Below, piece by piece: positions 17,908-26,373 of a stretch of 64,000 nucleotides of DNA (position 1 is the first letter of the stretch; each line of letters opens with the position of its first letter). The position numbers were made by a program, and so were the translations under genes. The DNA comes from Roseburia sp. 1XD42-69 (lineage in GTDB: Bacteria; Bacillota; Clostridia; Lachnospirales; Lachnospiraceae), in the NCBI RefSeq assembly GCF_003612565.1, contig NZ_RAZG01000013.1, positions 34,528 through 98,527 on the forward strand. The letters run 5' to 3'. The notes beneath the pieces are model-generated. The model had not been told where the DNA came from and searched no databases. It saw only the letters and a program-made list of their open reading frames with translations.

Positions 17908-17989
17908 TGCGGATGAGGGGACTTGAACCCCTACGCCTTGCGGCACAAGAACCTAAATCTTGCATGTCTGCCAATTCCATCACATCCGC
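17908..17989 (-). tRNA. tRNA-Leu (anticodon UAG)
   Basis: 82 nt with acceptor arms GCGGATG and CATCCGC plus discriminator A. The T arm is GGGGTTCAAGTCCCC, with a long variable arm of leucine type and anticodon loop TTTAGGT between CAAGA and TCTTG. CCA is not encoded. It sits directly upstream (divergent) of the leucine T-box/leuA unit. Confidence 0.95.
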
Positions 17990-18088
17990 TTAAGCTCTTA
18001 CCATATTATATTTTTTTTCCTGATCTGTCAAGCAAAAAAGACGATTTTATGTTACCGGAAAGAATCAAACCCAAACTGATTTTCCCTC

Positions 18089-18117
18089 TTTACATCCCCC
18101 GCCAAATATGATATGAT
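18089..18117 (+). promoter_or_regulatory. leuA: Sigma-A promoter of the T-box/leuA transcript
   Basis: TTTACA, 17 bp, TATGAT, ending just before the T-box leader begins. The transcript would carry a leader of roughly 375 nt before leuA. Confidence 0.65.
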
Positions 18118-18119
18118 GT

Positions 18120-18423
18120 GGCTTACAAAGGCGAAGAAAAGGAATAGTATCTGTCTTATCTGACATCAGAGAGCTGCCGGGTGCTGCGAGACAGCGGAGG
18201 ATACACAGAGAACTCACCTTGGAGCCGCTGCTTGAAATCATAAAGGCCATTTTAAAAACGGCTTACTTTCGAGAGTAGATGCAGACGGAAATCCCACCGT
18301 TATCAGGGGAAAGGTATAAGGAATCTGTTCCCGTACCGGATGAGTGCATGATTTAACATGAATTAGAGTGGTACCGCGTAAAATGTCTTACGTCTCTAAA
18401 ATTGAGGCGCAGGGCTTTTTTTT
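18120..18423 (+). promoter_or_regulatory. T-box riboswitch, leucine-specific, with terminator
   Basis: The leader contains the T-box core TAGAGTGGTACCGCG at 18364-18378, whose UGG pairs with the CCA end of uncharged tRNA. In stem I the specifier position reads CUC (18213-18215) within GAACTCACC, a leucine codon. The terminator hairpin spans 18385-18415, followed by eight T residues. When leucine is scarce, uncharged tRNA-Leu stabilises the antiterminator and leuA is transcribed. The mechanism is known for the class; the specificity is read from the specifier and agrees with the downstream gene. Confidence 0.93.
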
Positions 18424-18499
18424 GTGACAGGACAGCTTCATATGAATATGCCGGGCCCAAACACCCCCGGCAAAGGTAAACAGAAAGTGAGGATATGAT

Positions 18500-20161
18500 A
18501 TGAAAGGATTTGAGAAGTACAAAAAAATGTATTTTATGCCCCCGGAAAACTCTTTCGACTGGGTAAAAAAAGATGCGGTGGATAAAGCCCCTATCTGGTG
18601 TTCCGTAGACCTTCGGGACGGCAATCAGGCTTTGATTGAACCCATGAACTTAGAGGAAAAAGTCACCTTCTACCAGATGCTTGTGGACATGGGGTTTAAA
18701 CATATTGAGGTGGGATTCCCCGCCGCTTCGGAGACGGAGTACCAGTTCCTGCGCACTATTATTGAAAGGGGCATGATACCTGAGGATGTCACCGTACAGG
18801 TTTTAACCCAGGCAAGGGAGCACATTATCAAAAAAACCTTCGAGGCCATTGACGGCGCCCCCAACGTAATCGTACATGTTTACAATTCCACCTCCGTGGC
18901 CCAAAGGGAACAGGTATTTAAAAAATCCAAAGAGGAAATCAAACAAATCGCCGTGGACGGGGCAAAGCTGGTGTACGACCTGGCAAAAAATGAAAAGGGA
19001 AATATTTCTTTTGAGTATTCCCCGGAGAGCTTTACCGGCACGGAGCCGGAATACGCCTTAGAAGTCTGCAATGCGGTTTTGGACGTATGGCAGCCCACCC
19101 CGGAGAGAAAGGCCATTATCAACCTGCCCTCCACGGTGCAGCACTCCATGCCCCATGTGTTTGCCAGCCAGATAGAATATTTCCACAAACACTTAAAATA
19201 CAGAGAAAGCGTGATTATCTCCCTGCACCCCCACAATGACAGGGGAAGCGGCATCTGCGATGCGGAGCTGGGCCTTTTGGCAGGTGCAGACCGCATTGAG
19301 GGAACCTTGTTTGGCAACGGGGAGCGCACAGGAAATGTGGATATTGTCACATTGGGCATGAATCTGTACTCCCACGGGGTAGACCCCAAACTTAACTTCC
19401 ACGATATGAAACACCTGCGGGAGACTTATGAAAGGCTTACCAACATGGAAGTATCCATGCGCCAGCCCTATGCAGGTGATTTGGTGTTTACCGCATTTTC
19501 CGGCTCACACCAGGATGCAATTTCCAAAGGAATGGCATGCCATGAGTCCGGGGAAGACCCGTACTGGACGGTGCCCTACCTTCCCATTGACCCCAAGGAT
19601 GTGGGACGCACCTACGATTCCGATGTGATCCGCATCAACAGCCAGTCCGGGAAAGGCGGTGTAAGCTATGTGTTAAAACAGGCTTACGGCATCAACCTTC
19701 CCGACCGGATGAAAGAAGAATTCGGGTATATTGTAAAAAACGTTTCCGACAAAGAGCACAGCGAGCTGACCCCGGAGCGGATTTACGACATTTTCAAGGC
19801 AACTTACCGGGATGTAGATTTTGCCTTCCATATACCGGAATATCACTTTAAACAGAACAACGGCATTGAAGCGGAAGTTACCATCTCCTACAAAGACGAC
19901 ACTTCCACCGTAACCAGCAACGGAAACGGGCGGTTAGACTCCATAAGCAAAGCCATCAAAAAATATTTCGGCTTCAGCTACGAGCTCACGGAGTACACAG
20001 AGCACTCCCTGTCCAAAGGCTCCTCCTCAAGGGCCCTGGCCTATGTGGGCATCACTGTCCACGAAAAGCTTCACTGGGGCATCGGCATGGACGAAGACAT
20101 TATCAAAGCCTCTGTCAACGCTTTAATTGCAGCAATAAACAGAACGGATTTACTTCAGTAA
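18500..20161 (+). CDS. leuA: 2-isopropylmalate synthase, long (LeuA2) form
   Basis: Condenses acetyl-CoA with 2-ketoisovalerate, the first committed step to leucine. The 553-residue protein belongs to the longer, LeuA2-type branch. The HMGL-like catalytic barrel starts with WCSVDLRDGNQALIEPM, carries the metal-binding LHPHNDRG, and shows GTLFGNGERTGNVD. A LeuA allosteric domain (leucine feedback site) forms the end, about 430-553 (DSISKAIKKYFGF, SSSRALAYVGITV). GTGAGGATATGAT precedes the ATG. It stands alone, without leuBCD, under T-box control. Confidence 0.97.
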   Translation: MKGFEKYKKMYFMPPENSFDWVKKDAVDKAPIWCSVDLRDGNQALIEPMNLEEKVTFYQMLVDMGFKHIEVGFPAASETEYQFLRTIIERGMIPEDVTVQVLTQAREHIIKKTFEAIDGAPNVIVHVYNSTSVAQREQVFKKSKEEIKQIAVDGAKLVYDLAKNEKGNISFEYSPESFTGTEPEYALEVCNAVLDVWQPTPERKAIINLPSTVQHSMPHVFASQIEYFHKHLKYRESVIISLHPHNDRGSGICDAELGLLAGADRIEGTLFGNGERTGNVDIVTLGMNLYSHGVDPKLNFHDMKHLRETYERLTNMEVSMRQPYAGDLVFTAFSGSHQDAISKGMACHESGEDPYWTVPYLPIDPKDVGRTYDSDVIRINSQSGKGGVSYVLKQAYGINLPDRMKEEFGYIVKNVSDKEHSELTPERIYDIFKATYRDVDFAFHIPEYHFKQNNGIEAEVTISYKDDTSTVTSNGNGRLDSISKAIKKYFGFSYELTEYTEHSLSKGSSSRALAYVGITVHEKLHWGIGMDEDIIKASVNALIAAINRTDLLQ

Positions 20162-20176
20162 AAATCACACTGAGAC

Positions 20177-20214
20177 AAAAAAGGTTTGTACAAACTTCTG
20201 TACAAACCTTTTTT
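20177..20214. terminator. Bidirectional terminator between leuA and the SH3 protein gene
   Basis: AAAAAAGGTTTGTACA, a 6 nt loop, TGTACAAACCTTTTTT: a perfect 16 bp inverted repeat with A/T tracts, between convergent genes. Confidence 0.92.
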
Positions 20215-20223
20215 GGAATTGGT

Positions 20224-20850
20224 TTATCTCACCAAATCACTTCTCACATATCCTTTATAACTTTTCTTGTTAAGACTTACTTTCACACGATACCACTTTG
20301 CCCCTGCTTTGTCCTTGGAAGTACACAGCACTGTCATTTTTGTTCCCTTGGGTACCGTAATTAACCTGTCATAACTGGTTCCCGCATATTTCCGGACATT
20401 TACATTAAATTTTGCCCGTACTTTTATGCTTCGGGTCTGAAGGGAATTCACCCTTAAAATTTTGGAATACTTTCCGTATACCCTTCCCTTGGAAGTATTT
20501 TTAAAAGCCCTCACTTTATAAAAATATTCCGTTCCCATAGAAACATTTTTGTTGTTTAAAAAAGCATAACCTCCGGGCCCTATATTCCTGAGCCTTACAT
20601 ACTTTCCGTTCCGGGCTTCACTGCGGTAAATCTGATACCCTGATGCCCCCTGTACCTGCTCCCAGCGGATATTAATGCTGTTGGCCTTGCATATGCCTGC
20701 TCTTAATCCTTGTACCTGGCCTACCCCTGTCTGCGTCTGTCCCTGAATCACATTAGCCGAAACAGGTGTGGGCAAAATCAAGGTACACACCATAAGGCAC
20801 AAAGCAATTACCTGGCAAATCATTTTCTTGCTGCATTTCTCTCTTCTCAT
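20224..20850 (-). CDS. Secreted fibronectin-like plus bacterial SH3 domain protein
   Basis: 208 residues with a signal peptide (MICQVIALCLMVCTLILP, cut near SANVIQG). A fibronectin type III-like domain occupies about 48-135 (INIRWEQVQGASGYQIYRS, EYFYKVRAFKNTSKG). A C-terminal SH3b domain occupies about 140-208 (KVRAKFNVNVRKYAGTSYDR, KWYRVKVSLNKKSYKGYVRS). Such SH3b domains bind peptidoglycan, so a cell-wall-associated adaptor or wall-targeting role is likely. No catalytic domain is present. Confidence 0.8.
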   Translation of the reverse strand: MRREKCSKKMICQVIALCLMVCTLILPTPVSANVIQGQTQTGVGQVQGLRAGICKANSINIRWEQVQGASGYQIYRSEARNGKYVRLRNIGPGGYAFLNNKNVSMGTEYFYKVRAFKNTSKGRVYGKYSKILRVNSLQTRSIKVRAKFNVNVRKYAGTSYDRLITVPKGTKMTVLCTSKDKAGAKWYRVKVSLNKKSYKGYVRSDLVR

Positions 20851-20988
20851 GTTTTCTTTCTCCTGCCTTTCTTTAAAATTGGTAATTTCTTACAGAACAA
20901 GTGTACGCCTTTCTCCGGATGTTGTCAATATACCGGAAAAGATATTAAGGAATCCTTCATAATTTCTTTCTAAAATATTTTGTTTTCC

Positions 20989-23088
20989 CTATTTTCCCGC
21001 CGGATTCTTTACAATGTTGTAGTACACCCGGGAGGTGATTCCATAAACGAAAGAGTATACCACCCCAAAAACAAAATAGCAAACCCACATAACTTTTAAA
21101 ACCAGCCCTTTATCATCTATCACCGCCATCCTAAGCATCCGGTAGGGAATATTATAAGTAAAAGCCATGTGAATGCCTGCCACAAAAAAAGGCAGTAAAA
21201 ACACGGTAAACACCTGGGAACGGATACTGTTTTTTATCTCCTCCGCCGTCATGCCGATTTTTCCCATAATTTCAAAACGCCTCACATCCTCATACCCCTC
21301 CGACATCTGTTTGTAATACATAATAAGCGCCGTCACAAAGACAAAGAGAATATTCAAAATAACCGCAAGGAACAAAAGGCCCCCCGCCAGGGCATAAAAC
21401 CGCTCCCCCTTGGCCACTTTCCAGTAACAGATATCCTCCAAGTCATATGGGCTTTCCAAAGCTTTGCATACCTGGTCCATGCTTTTTTGTACTGCCTCAT
21501 ATACAGCCTGCTGTGCGGCCTCATTTTTCTCCATGGAAATCCCGCACTCCCACTGGTAATTCAGATAATTTTCCCTGGAAAAGCGCTCAATGTCCTTCCC
21601 CATAAAACTGTTTAAATCAGGCACCACAAGAAACATTTCTTCACATCCATGGGCATCCATAGAATCCCCCACAATCCTTGCCTCCGCCATGCCCGGAATC
21701 TTTCTCTCCACACTTTTTACCTTAACTTCTTTCCCGTTTTTTAACCGCACCCCGCCGTAGGAATACCTTACCTCCCGGGACGCCGCAAAAACCTCCTCCT
21801 CCTTTAGGGTAAGGTTTGCCTTGCAGATTTTATTGTAGGTGTCTAAATCAATCACCCGCACATTTACAATCTTATCCTCCCCCCTCTCCCATTCGCTGTA
21901 ACCTCCCGGCGTAAACCATGTGTCACGCATGTCTATGCCAAAATCCAGACAGCCTTTTCGGATAACGGCCAGCATATTGGCGGAATAATACTGCACTGCA
22001 TCCAAACCGGAAACATTCTTTTCCGCCAGGACTTTTTCTATTCCAAGCCAATATTCTTTTGTGCAGGCCTTGTCTGCAATTTCCTCTTCAATCCTTTCCC
22101 CGGGAATTTCCAGCCTGATTCCCATATCATTGGGATAATGGCTGTCTACCACGTCCACGGAACCCTTATAGAAGGACACGGAAAATGTCAGGGACACAAG
22201 GATAAAGGTCACCAGCACGCAGATTGCCGCCAGACTTGCCCCGTTGCGCCTCATGCGGAAAGACATGGTGGATACGGTGACAAAATGGGAGGTCTTATAG
22301 TAATACTTTTTGTTGTTCTGCAGGACTTTGCAGAGGTACACGGAAGCACACATAAACAGTAAAAATGAACCGATGGTAATGCTCCCTCCCGCCAAAAATA
22401 ATTTCAGGAAGGATATGGGGGCTTTTATCCCAGCCGCAAAGGCATAACCAATCATAAGGAACACCAGGCTTAAAACTGTGGGAAGAAACCGTCTTTTTGG
22501 CGGGCGCTCCCCGGCGGATTCACTGTGCAGAAGCTCTATGGGATTATTTTTCCTTATCTGGTACATCATGGAAATAAGTATCAAAATAAAAACTACCGCA
22601 AACATACCCAGGGAATAAAGAACGGACTTCCACTCCACATAAATGCGGTAATTTACCTCTTTATCCATAATATTTACAAGGCCAAGCTCCGCAATTTTTG
22701 AAAAGATAATTCCTGCAAAAATCCCTCCGAATACTGCAATGCCGTAGGTTATCACAGCCTCCCAAAACAGGACGAAAAAAATGTTCTTTTTATTCATCCC
22801 AAGGATATTATAAAGCCCCAGCTCCCTTTTTCTCTTTTTAATCAGAGAAGCATTTGCATAAAAGAGAAAGGGGACGGAAAACAGCCCCACCGCCCATGCA
22901 CCGTAGTGAAACAAGAGAGGCAGGACTTCTTTCCCCGGCAGGCTTTTTACCACCTGAGATTCCCCCAGGAAACTGAAAATATAAAACACCATTGCCATAG
23001 CGGCGCCTGCCAGTAAATAGGGATAGTAAAGCTGCTTATTCTTTTTCATCCCCGTCCATGCAAGCTTTGGGTAAAAACCTTTTTTCAT
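20989..23088 (-). CDS. BceB-type ABC transporter permease (antimicrobial peptide resistance)
   Basis: 699-residue FtsX-type permease of the peptide-7-exporter family. About ten membrane helices are visible. The large extracytoplasmic domain between helices 7 and 8 (about residues 310-580; MGIRLEIPGERIEEEIAD onward) is the hallmark of BceB-like proteins that recognise lipid II-cycle antibiotics and also act as the sensor. It overlaps the ATPase gene by 4 bp and lies beside the matching kinase and regulator. Likely substrates are bacitracin-like or lantibiotic/defensin peptides; the specificity cannot be read from sequence. Confidence 0.92.
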   Translation of the reverse strand: MKKGFYPKLAWTGMKKNKQLYYPYLLAGAAMAMVFYIFSFLGESQVVKSLPGKEVLPLLFHYGAWAVGLFSVPFLFYANASLIKKRKRELGLYNILGMNKKNIFFVLFWEAVITYGIAVFGGIFAGIIFSKIAELGLVNIMDKEVNYRIYVEWKSVLYSLGMFAVVFILILISMMYQIRKNNPIELLHSESAGERPPKRRFLPTVLSLVFLMIGYAFAAGIKAPISFLKLFLAGGSITIGSFLLFMCASVYLCKVLQNNKKYYYKTSHFVTVSTMSFRMRRNGASLAAICVLVTFILVSLTFSVSFYKGSVDVVDSHYPNDMGIRLEIPGERIEEEIADKACTKEYWLGIEKVLAEKNVSGLDAVQYYSANMLAVIRKGCLDFGIDMRDTWFTPGGYSEWERGEDKIVNVRVIDLDTYNKICKANLTLKEEEVFAASREVRYSYGGVRLKNGKEVKVKSVERKIPGMAEARIVGDSMDAHGCEEMFLVVPDLNSFMGKDIERFSRENYLNYQWECGISMEKNEAAQQAVYEAVQKSMDQVCKALESPYDLEDICYWKVAKGERFYALAGGLLFLAVILNILFVFVTALIMYYKQMSEGYEDVRRFEIMGKIGMTAEEIKNSIRSQVFTVFLLPFFVAGIHMAFTYNIPYRMLRMAVIDDKGLVLKVMWVCYFVFGVVYSFVYGITSRVYYNIVKNPAGK

Positions 23089-23849
23089 CTCTTCTCACCT
23101 CCCGTCATAAGCACCGTAAGGGTATCTGATATTTTCTCATACAGCTTTTCATCACTGTCCTCCCCCCGGTAAATCTGATGAAACACTTCCCCGTCCTTGA
23201 TAAACAGCACCCGGTTTGCCCGGCTTGCCGCCGCCGTGGAATGTGTCACCATAAGTATGGTCTGCCCCGACTCATTCACAGCGGCAAAAAGCCGCAAAAG
23301 CTCATCGGAGGAACGGGAGTCAAGGGCTCCCGTAGGCTCATCCGCCAGTATCAGGTGGGGGTTTGTAATAAGAGCCCTTGCCACGGCGGCCCTCTGCTTT
23401 TGTCCCCCGGAAACCTCATAGGGATATTTCTGCAAAAGGTCTTTTATCCCAAGCATGGCTGCAATAGGCAGAATCCTCCGGTACATTTCTTTGTGGGCCA
23501 TACCTGCTAACACCAGGGGAAGATAAATATTATCCTCCAGGGTAAAAGTGTCAAGCAGATTAAAATCCTGGAACACAAAACCCAGATTATCCCTGCGGAA
23601 TCCTGCAATGTGATTTTCGGAAATCGCAGCAAGATTTTTCCCGTTTAACAGTACCGTTCCCCCTGTGGGTTTATCCAGCGCCGCAAGAATATTTAACAGC
23701 GTCGTTTTCCCTGACCCGGACTCTCCCATAATAGCCACGTACTCCCCTTTTTCCACGGAAAAATTCACATCCCGAAGAGCCGTTACCTGATTTGCCCCAA
23801 ACCGGGTGGTATAAACTTTTTTCAAGGATTTTACTTCCAAAATACTCAT
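23085..23849 (-). CDS. BceA-type ABC transporter ATP-binding protein
   Basis: 254 residues from the ATG at 23849, which has AGGAGGC before it; the longer frame is unsupported. Walker A GESGSGKT, Q-loop FQDFNLLDTFT, signature VSGGQKQRAAVARAL, Walker B LILADEPTGALD and switch His MVTHS are intact. It is the MacB/LolD-like ATPase that partners BceB. It is transcribed separately from the kinase gene: a terminator and a probable regulator-controlled promoter lie between. Confidence 0.94.
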   Translation of the reverse strand: MSILEVKSLKKVYTTRFGANQVTALRDVNFSVEKGEYVAIMGESGSGKTTLLNILAALDKPTGGTVLLNGKNLAAISENHIAGFRRDNLGFVFQDFNLLDTFTLEDNIYLPLVLAGMAHKEMYRRILPIAAMLGIKDLLQKYPYEVSGGQKQRAAVARALITNPHLILADEPTGALDSRSSDELLRLFAAVNESGQTILMVTHSTAAASRANRVLFIKDGEVFHQIYRGEDSDEKLYEKISDTLTVLMTGGEKR

Positions 23850-23891
23850 AATAGATGCCTCCTGTTTCTTTTTTGTGACATCATTATAATA

Positions 23892-23937
23892 AAAAGAGAG
23901 AAATGCATTCCATGGAATCTCCTTACATTTCTCTCTC
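23892..23937 (-). terminator. Terminator after the Bce kinase gene, with the bceA -10 immediately behind it
   Basis: Minus strand GAGAGAAATG pairs with CATTTCTCTC, followed by TTTTTATT. TATAAT (23883-23888) directly after the tract can serve as the -10 of the ATPase-permease transcript. No good -35 precedes it, as expected for an activator-dependent promoter. Confidence 0.65.
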
Positions 23938-23942
23938 ACTTC

Positions 23943-23956
23943 TTACATTTTTGTAA
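23943..23956 (-). promoter_or_regulatory. Probable BceR-type regulator binding site
   Basis: TTACA-TTTT-TGTAA, a perfect inverted repeat overlapping the last codons of the kinase gene. From memory it matches the TNACA-N4-TGTAA consensus described for BceR-like regulators. It lies about 60 bp upstream of the bceA -10 and about 95 bp before the ATPase start codon. Confidence 0.6.
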
Positions 23957-24953
23957 CAATTTCTTTTCCGCCCCTGAAATCAATTTTAACGGCAGTCCCC
24001 TGCTCTACCTTGGAATCCGCCCATATCTTTGCCCCGATTCTCTCACAAATCTGTCTGCAGAGATAAAGCCCCAGGCCTGTCGCCCGCTTATCCTCCCTGC
24101 CCTTTTCACCGGTAAATCCCTTTTCAAAAATTCTTGGAAGCTCCTCTTTGGCAATGCCTATGCCTGTATCCCTGATACAGAGAATCCCCGGCTTTTCCAA
24201 ATAGATTGTCACAGAGCCTTCCTGGGTATATTTTAAGGCATTGGATAAAACCTGCTCAATTACAAAGGAAAGCCACTTTTCATCGGAAACCACCGTCTCC
24301 TCTAAAGGTTCATAAATAAGGGCAAGCTTTTTTATAATAAAATCCCCCCGGAGCTTTCTTATATTTTCCCGGATAACATCATCCAGATTCACATGGGAAA
24401 ACACATAATCGGAAGAATGGTCCCCCGTTTTAAAGTAGGTTAAAACCATGTCCACATACTGTTCCATGTGCAGAATATCCGATGCCATTTTCCTGGAAAG
24501 CACAGTATCCTCCCCGGTTAAAGAAAGGCGTATGGAGGCGATTGGCGTTTTTATCTGATGCACCCAGACGGTAAAATAGTCTTTCATCTCCCGGTATGCG
24601 GCGGCGGTTTCATCCTCCCTCCTTTGCATTTCCCCCCACAGATTTTCAATGATGCTCTGGTAATCTTTCTCTAAAACAGTTCCTTTCCCCTGAAAATCCT
24701 TTTCCAAAACCTCCCGCACCTCTGCCCCCCCAAGGGACTGAAAATGAACCAGCCTTTTATGTCTTTCGTATGCCCGGTACAAACCCTGCCCCAGAAAAGC
24801 TGTCCCTGCCAGAAAACAGAGCAGGGACGGGTAAAAAACTGCAGCCAGCGGGAGATGGTACAAAAAAAATACAACGGCAAATATAAACACAAACAAACAC
24901 TCCATAAAAATAACAGACAGATGATCCTTAAGATAGCGCCCGGCAAAGGTCAT
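23943..24953 (-). CDS. BceS-type intramembrane-sensing histidine kinase
   Basis: 336 residues. Two N-terminal membrane helices (about 13-33 and 37-58) are joined by only a few residues, the intramembrane-sensing architecture in which the BceAB transporter itself detects the drug. The phospho-acceptor His is in WVHQIKTPIASIRLSL. ATP-binding motifs follow: N box EQVLSNALKYT, G1 IRDTGIGIAKEELP, G2 GLGLYLCRQICERIGA. The start overlaps the regulator gene by 4 bp. Confidence 0.93.
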   Translation of the reverse strand: MTFAGRYLKDHLSVIFMECLFVFIFAVVFFLYHLPLAAVFYPSLLCFLAGTAFLGQGLYRAYERHKRLVHFQSLGGAEVREVLEKDFQGKGTVLEKDYQSIIENLWGEMQRREDETAAAYREMKDYFTVWVHQIKTPIASIRLSLTGEDTVLSRKMASDILHMEQYVDMVLTYFKTGDHSSDYVFSHVNLDDVIRENIRKLRGDFIIKKLALIYEPLEETVVSDEKWLSFVIEQVLSNALKYTQEGSVTIYLEKPGILCIRDTGIGIAKEELPRIFEKGFTGEKGREDKRATGLGLYLCRQICERIGAKIWADSKVEQGTAVKIDFRGGKEIVTKM

Positions 24954-25633
24954 TTTCTCTCCTCCTCCATGTAATATCCTGCCCCAAACTTTGTTAAAAT
25001 AAAATCTTTCAGTCCGTTTTCCTCCAGCTTTTTCCTAAGCCTGCCAATGTTTACCGTCAGGGTATTGTCATCTATGTAACAGTCCGACTCCCACAAAGCG
25101 TCCATGAGACGCTCTCTGCTCACAATCCTTCCCTTGTTTTCCATCAAAAGGGACAAAATCCTGTTTTCGTTTTTGGTGAGTTCTATAACCGAATCCTGGT
25201 AATTTAAGGTACTGTTTTCCACCTTAAGAAACGCCCCTTTATGCTCTAAGACAGGCATAACCTGGGCAAAATCGTAACTACGGCGCAAAAGGGCCTGTAT
25301 CTTTGCTATCAATACGTCCATGTCAAAGGGCTTTGCCACAAAATCATCGCCCCCCATATTCATGGCCATAATCATGTTCATATTGTCAGAGGCGGAGGAG
25401 AGGAAAATTATGGGGACATTGGAAAGTTTACGGATTTCCCTGCACCAGTAATATCCGTCAAAAACAGGAAGGCCGATATCCATCAGCACTAAGTGAGGCT
25501 CTGTCTCGGCAAACTCCTCCGGTATTTTCCGAAAGTTTTTTACGCCGTAAATTTTAAGTTCCCATTTCGCTCCCTTTGCCTTTACTTCGTCTAGGATTCC
25601 CTTATCGTCCTCCACCATAAAAATGCGGTACAT
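24950..25633 (-). CDS. BceR-type OmpR family response regulator
   Basis: 227 residues. The receiver domain has EDDKGI near the start and phospho-acceptor Asp in LVLMDIGLPVFDGY, with Lys in VAKPFDMDVLIAK. A winged-helix output domain follows (VSRERLMDALWESDCYIDDN, LTVNIGRLRKKLEENGLKDF). First gene of the regulator-kinase pair, expected to activate the adjacent ATPase-permease genes through the inverted repeat noted beside the kinase stop. Confidence 0.94.
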   Translation of the reverse strand: MYRIFMVEDDKGILDEVKAKGAKWELKIYGVKNFRKIPEEFAETEPHLVLMDIGLPVFDGYYWCREIRKLSNVPIIFLSSASDNMNMIMAMNMGGDDFVAKPFDMDVLIAKIQALLRRSYDFAQVMPVLEHKGAFLKVENSTLNYQDSVIELTKNENRILSLLMENKGRIVSRERLMDALWESDCYIDDNTLTVNIGRLRKKLEENGLKDFILTKFGAGYYMEEERK

Positions 25634-25634
25634 C

Positions 25635-26054
25635 TTATACTCTGCCCTCCAGAATTTCTAAAAATCTGCCGGGAAGGACTGCCGGCACCTGGGAATTGGC
25701 AAAATCATCTGTATTTCGTGTAATAATATACCTGGCTCCCACACTGCCTGCACATCGATCCTGGAGACAATCTTCAAAATCTTTAAATTCTCTCATTTTT
25801 ATAGCCTTAACAACTTCCTCATGACCCACTCCTGCCACCTGTATAAAACTACAGATGTTTAACATCCACTCACGACGTTTTTCCTCCGGCACCCTCCGTA
25901 ATATATACCACAGATTAGGAATGGAGTGAAACGCTATATATCCCTGAATTTCTTTTCCCGCACATTTTCTCATAATCTCCGAAGCCGCTTTCTCATAGGG
26001 TTCCCTTTTTATAAGAAAATCAATAATCACATTCGTATCAATCAATACGATCAT
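25635..26054 (-). CDS. PIN-domain ribonuclease toxin (VapC-like)
   Basis: 139 residues. The acidic PIN residues are visible in VLIDTNVIIDFL at the start, EFKDFEDCLQD in the middle and TRNTDDFANSQVP near the end, the usual Mg2+ cluster of toxins that cleave RNA. It overlaps the upstream small gene by 17 bp, typical of antitoxin-toxin pairs. It lies between the Bce regulator and HflX operons, with no other mobile-element signs. Confidence 0.88.
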   Translation of the reverse strand: MIVLIDTNVIIDFLIKREPYEKAASEIMRKCAGKEIQGYIAFHSIPNLWYILRRVPEEKRREWMLNICSFIQVAGVGHEEVVKAIKMREFKDFEDCLQDRCAGSVGARYIITRNTDDFANSQVPAVLPGRFLEILEGRV

Positions 26055-26295
26055 AGCGTTCTTTTCGTGCCTCCTCTAACTCTCTGTCCGGGTCAAAATC
26101 TTCCGGCAAATACTGGCAGATTTCGTTCCTTGCTTTTTCCAAATCGGCAAATGCCCGCATACCCTCAGAATTATCAAAATCTTTTGCATGTGATTTCTGA
26201 GGCATAAGCCTTTGTATCACTTCAATCAAAAAACTCACATTATCATCTGATAAACCACGTATCATCTGCACTGCCTGCTCCTGCAATACCGACAT
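26038..26295 (-). CDS. Antitoxin partner of the PIN toxin
   Basis: 85 residues from the ATG at 26295; GGCGGTG lies just ahead, and the GTG three codons upstream is less likely. An N-terminal helical segment (LQEQAVQMIRGLSDDNVSFL) also occurs in many small Firmicute antitoxins. It is followed by a charged, probably disordered tail (DRELEEARKERYDRID) expected to wrap the toxin. No DNA-binding fold is evident. Confidence 0.75.
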   Translation of the reverse strand: MSVLQEQAVQMIRGLSDDNVSFLIEVIQRLMPQKSHAKDFDNSEGMRAFADLEKARNEICQYLPEDFDPDRELEEARKERYDRID

Positions 26296-26373
26296 AAAAA
26301 GCACCGCCTTTCCTTTGTCTTTCTTACATATATTATACTCCCGGCAGAACTAAAATCAATGATTATGATATAT

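Noticed and set aside
17876..17983. Upstream extension of the small acidic ORF to 17983
   Set aside because: These codons are the tRNA-Leu gene read in a protein frame; the clear cloverleaf takes precedence.
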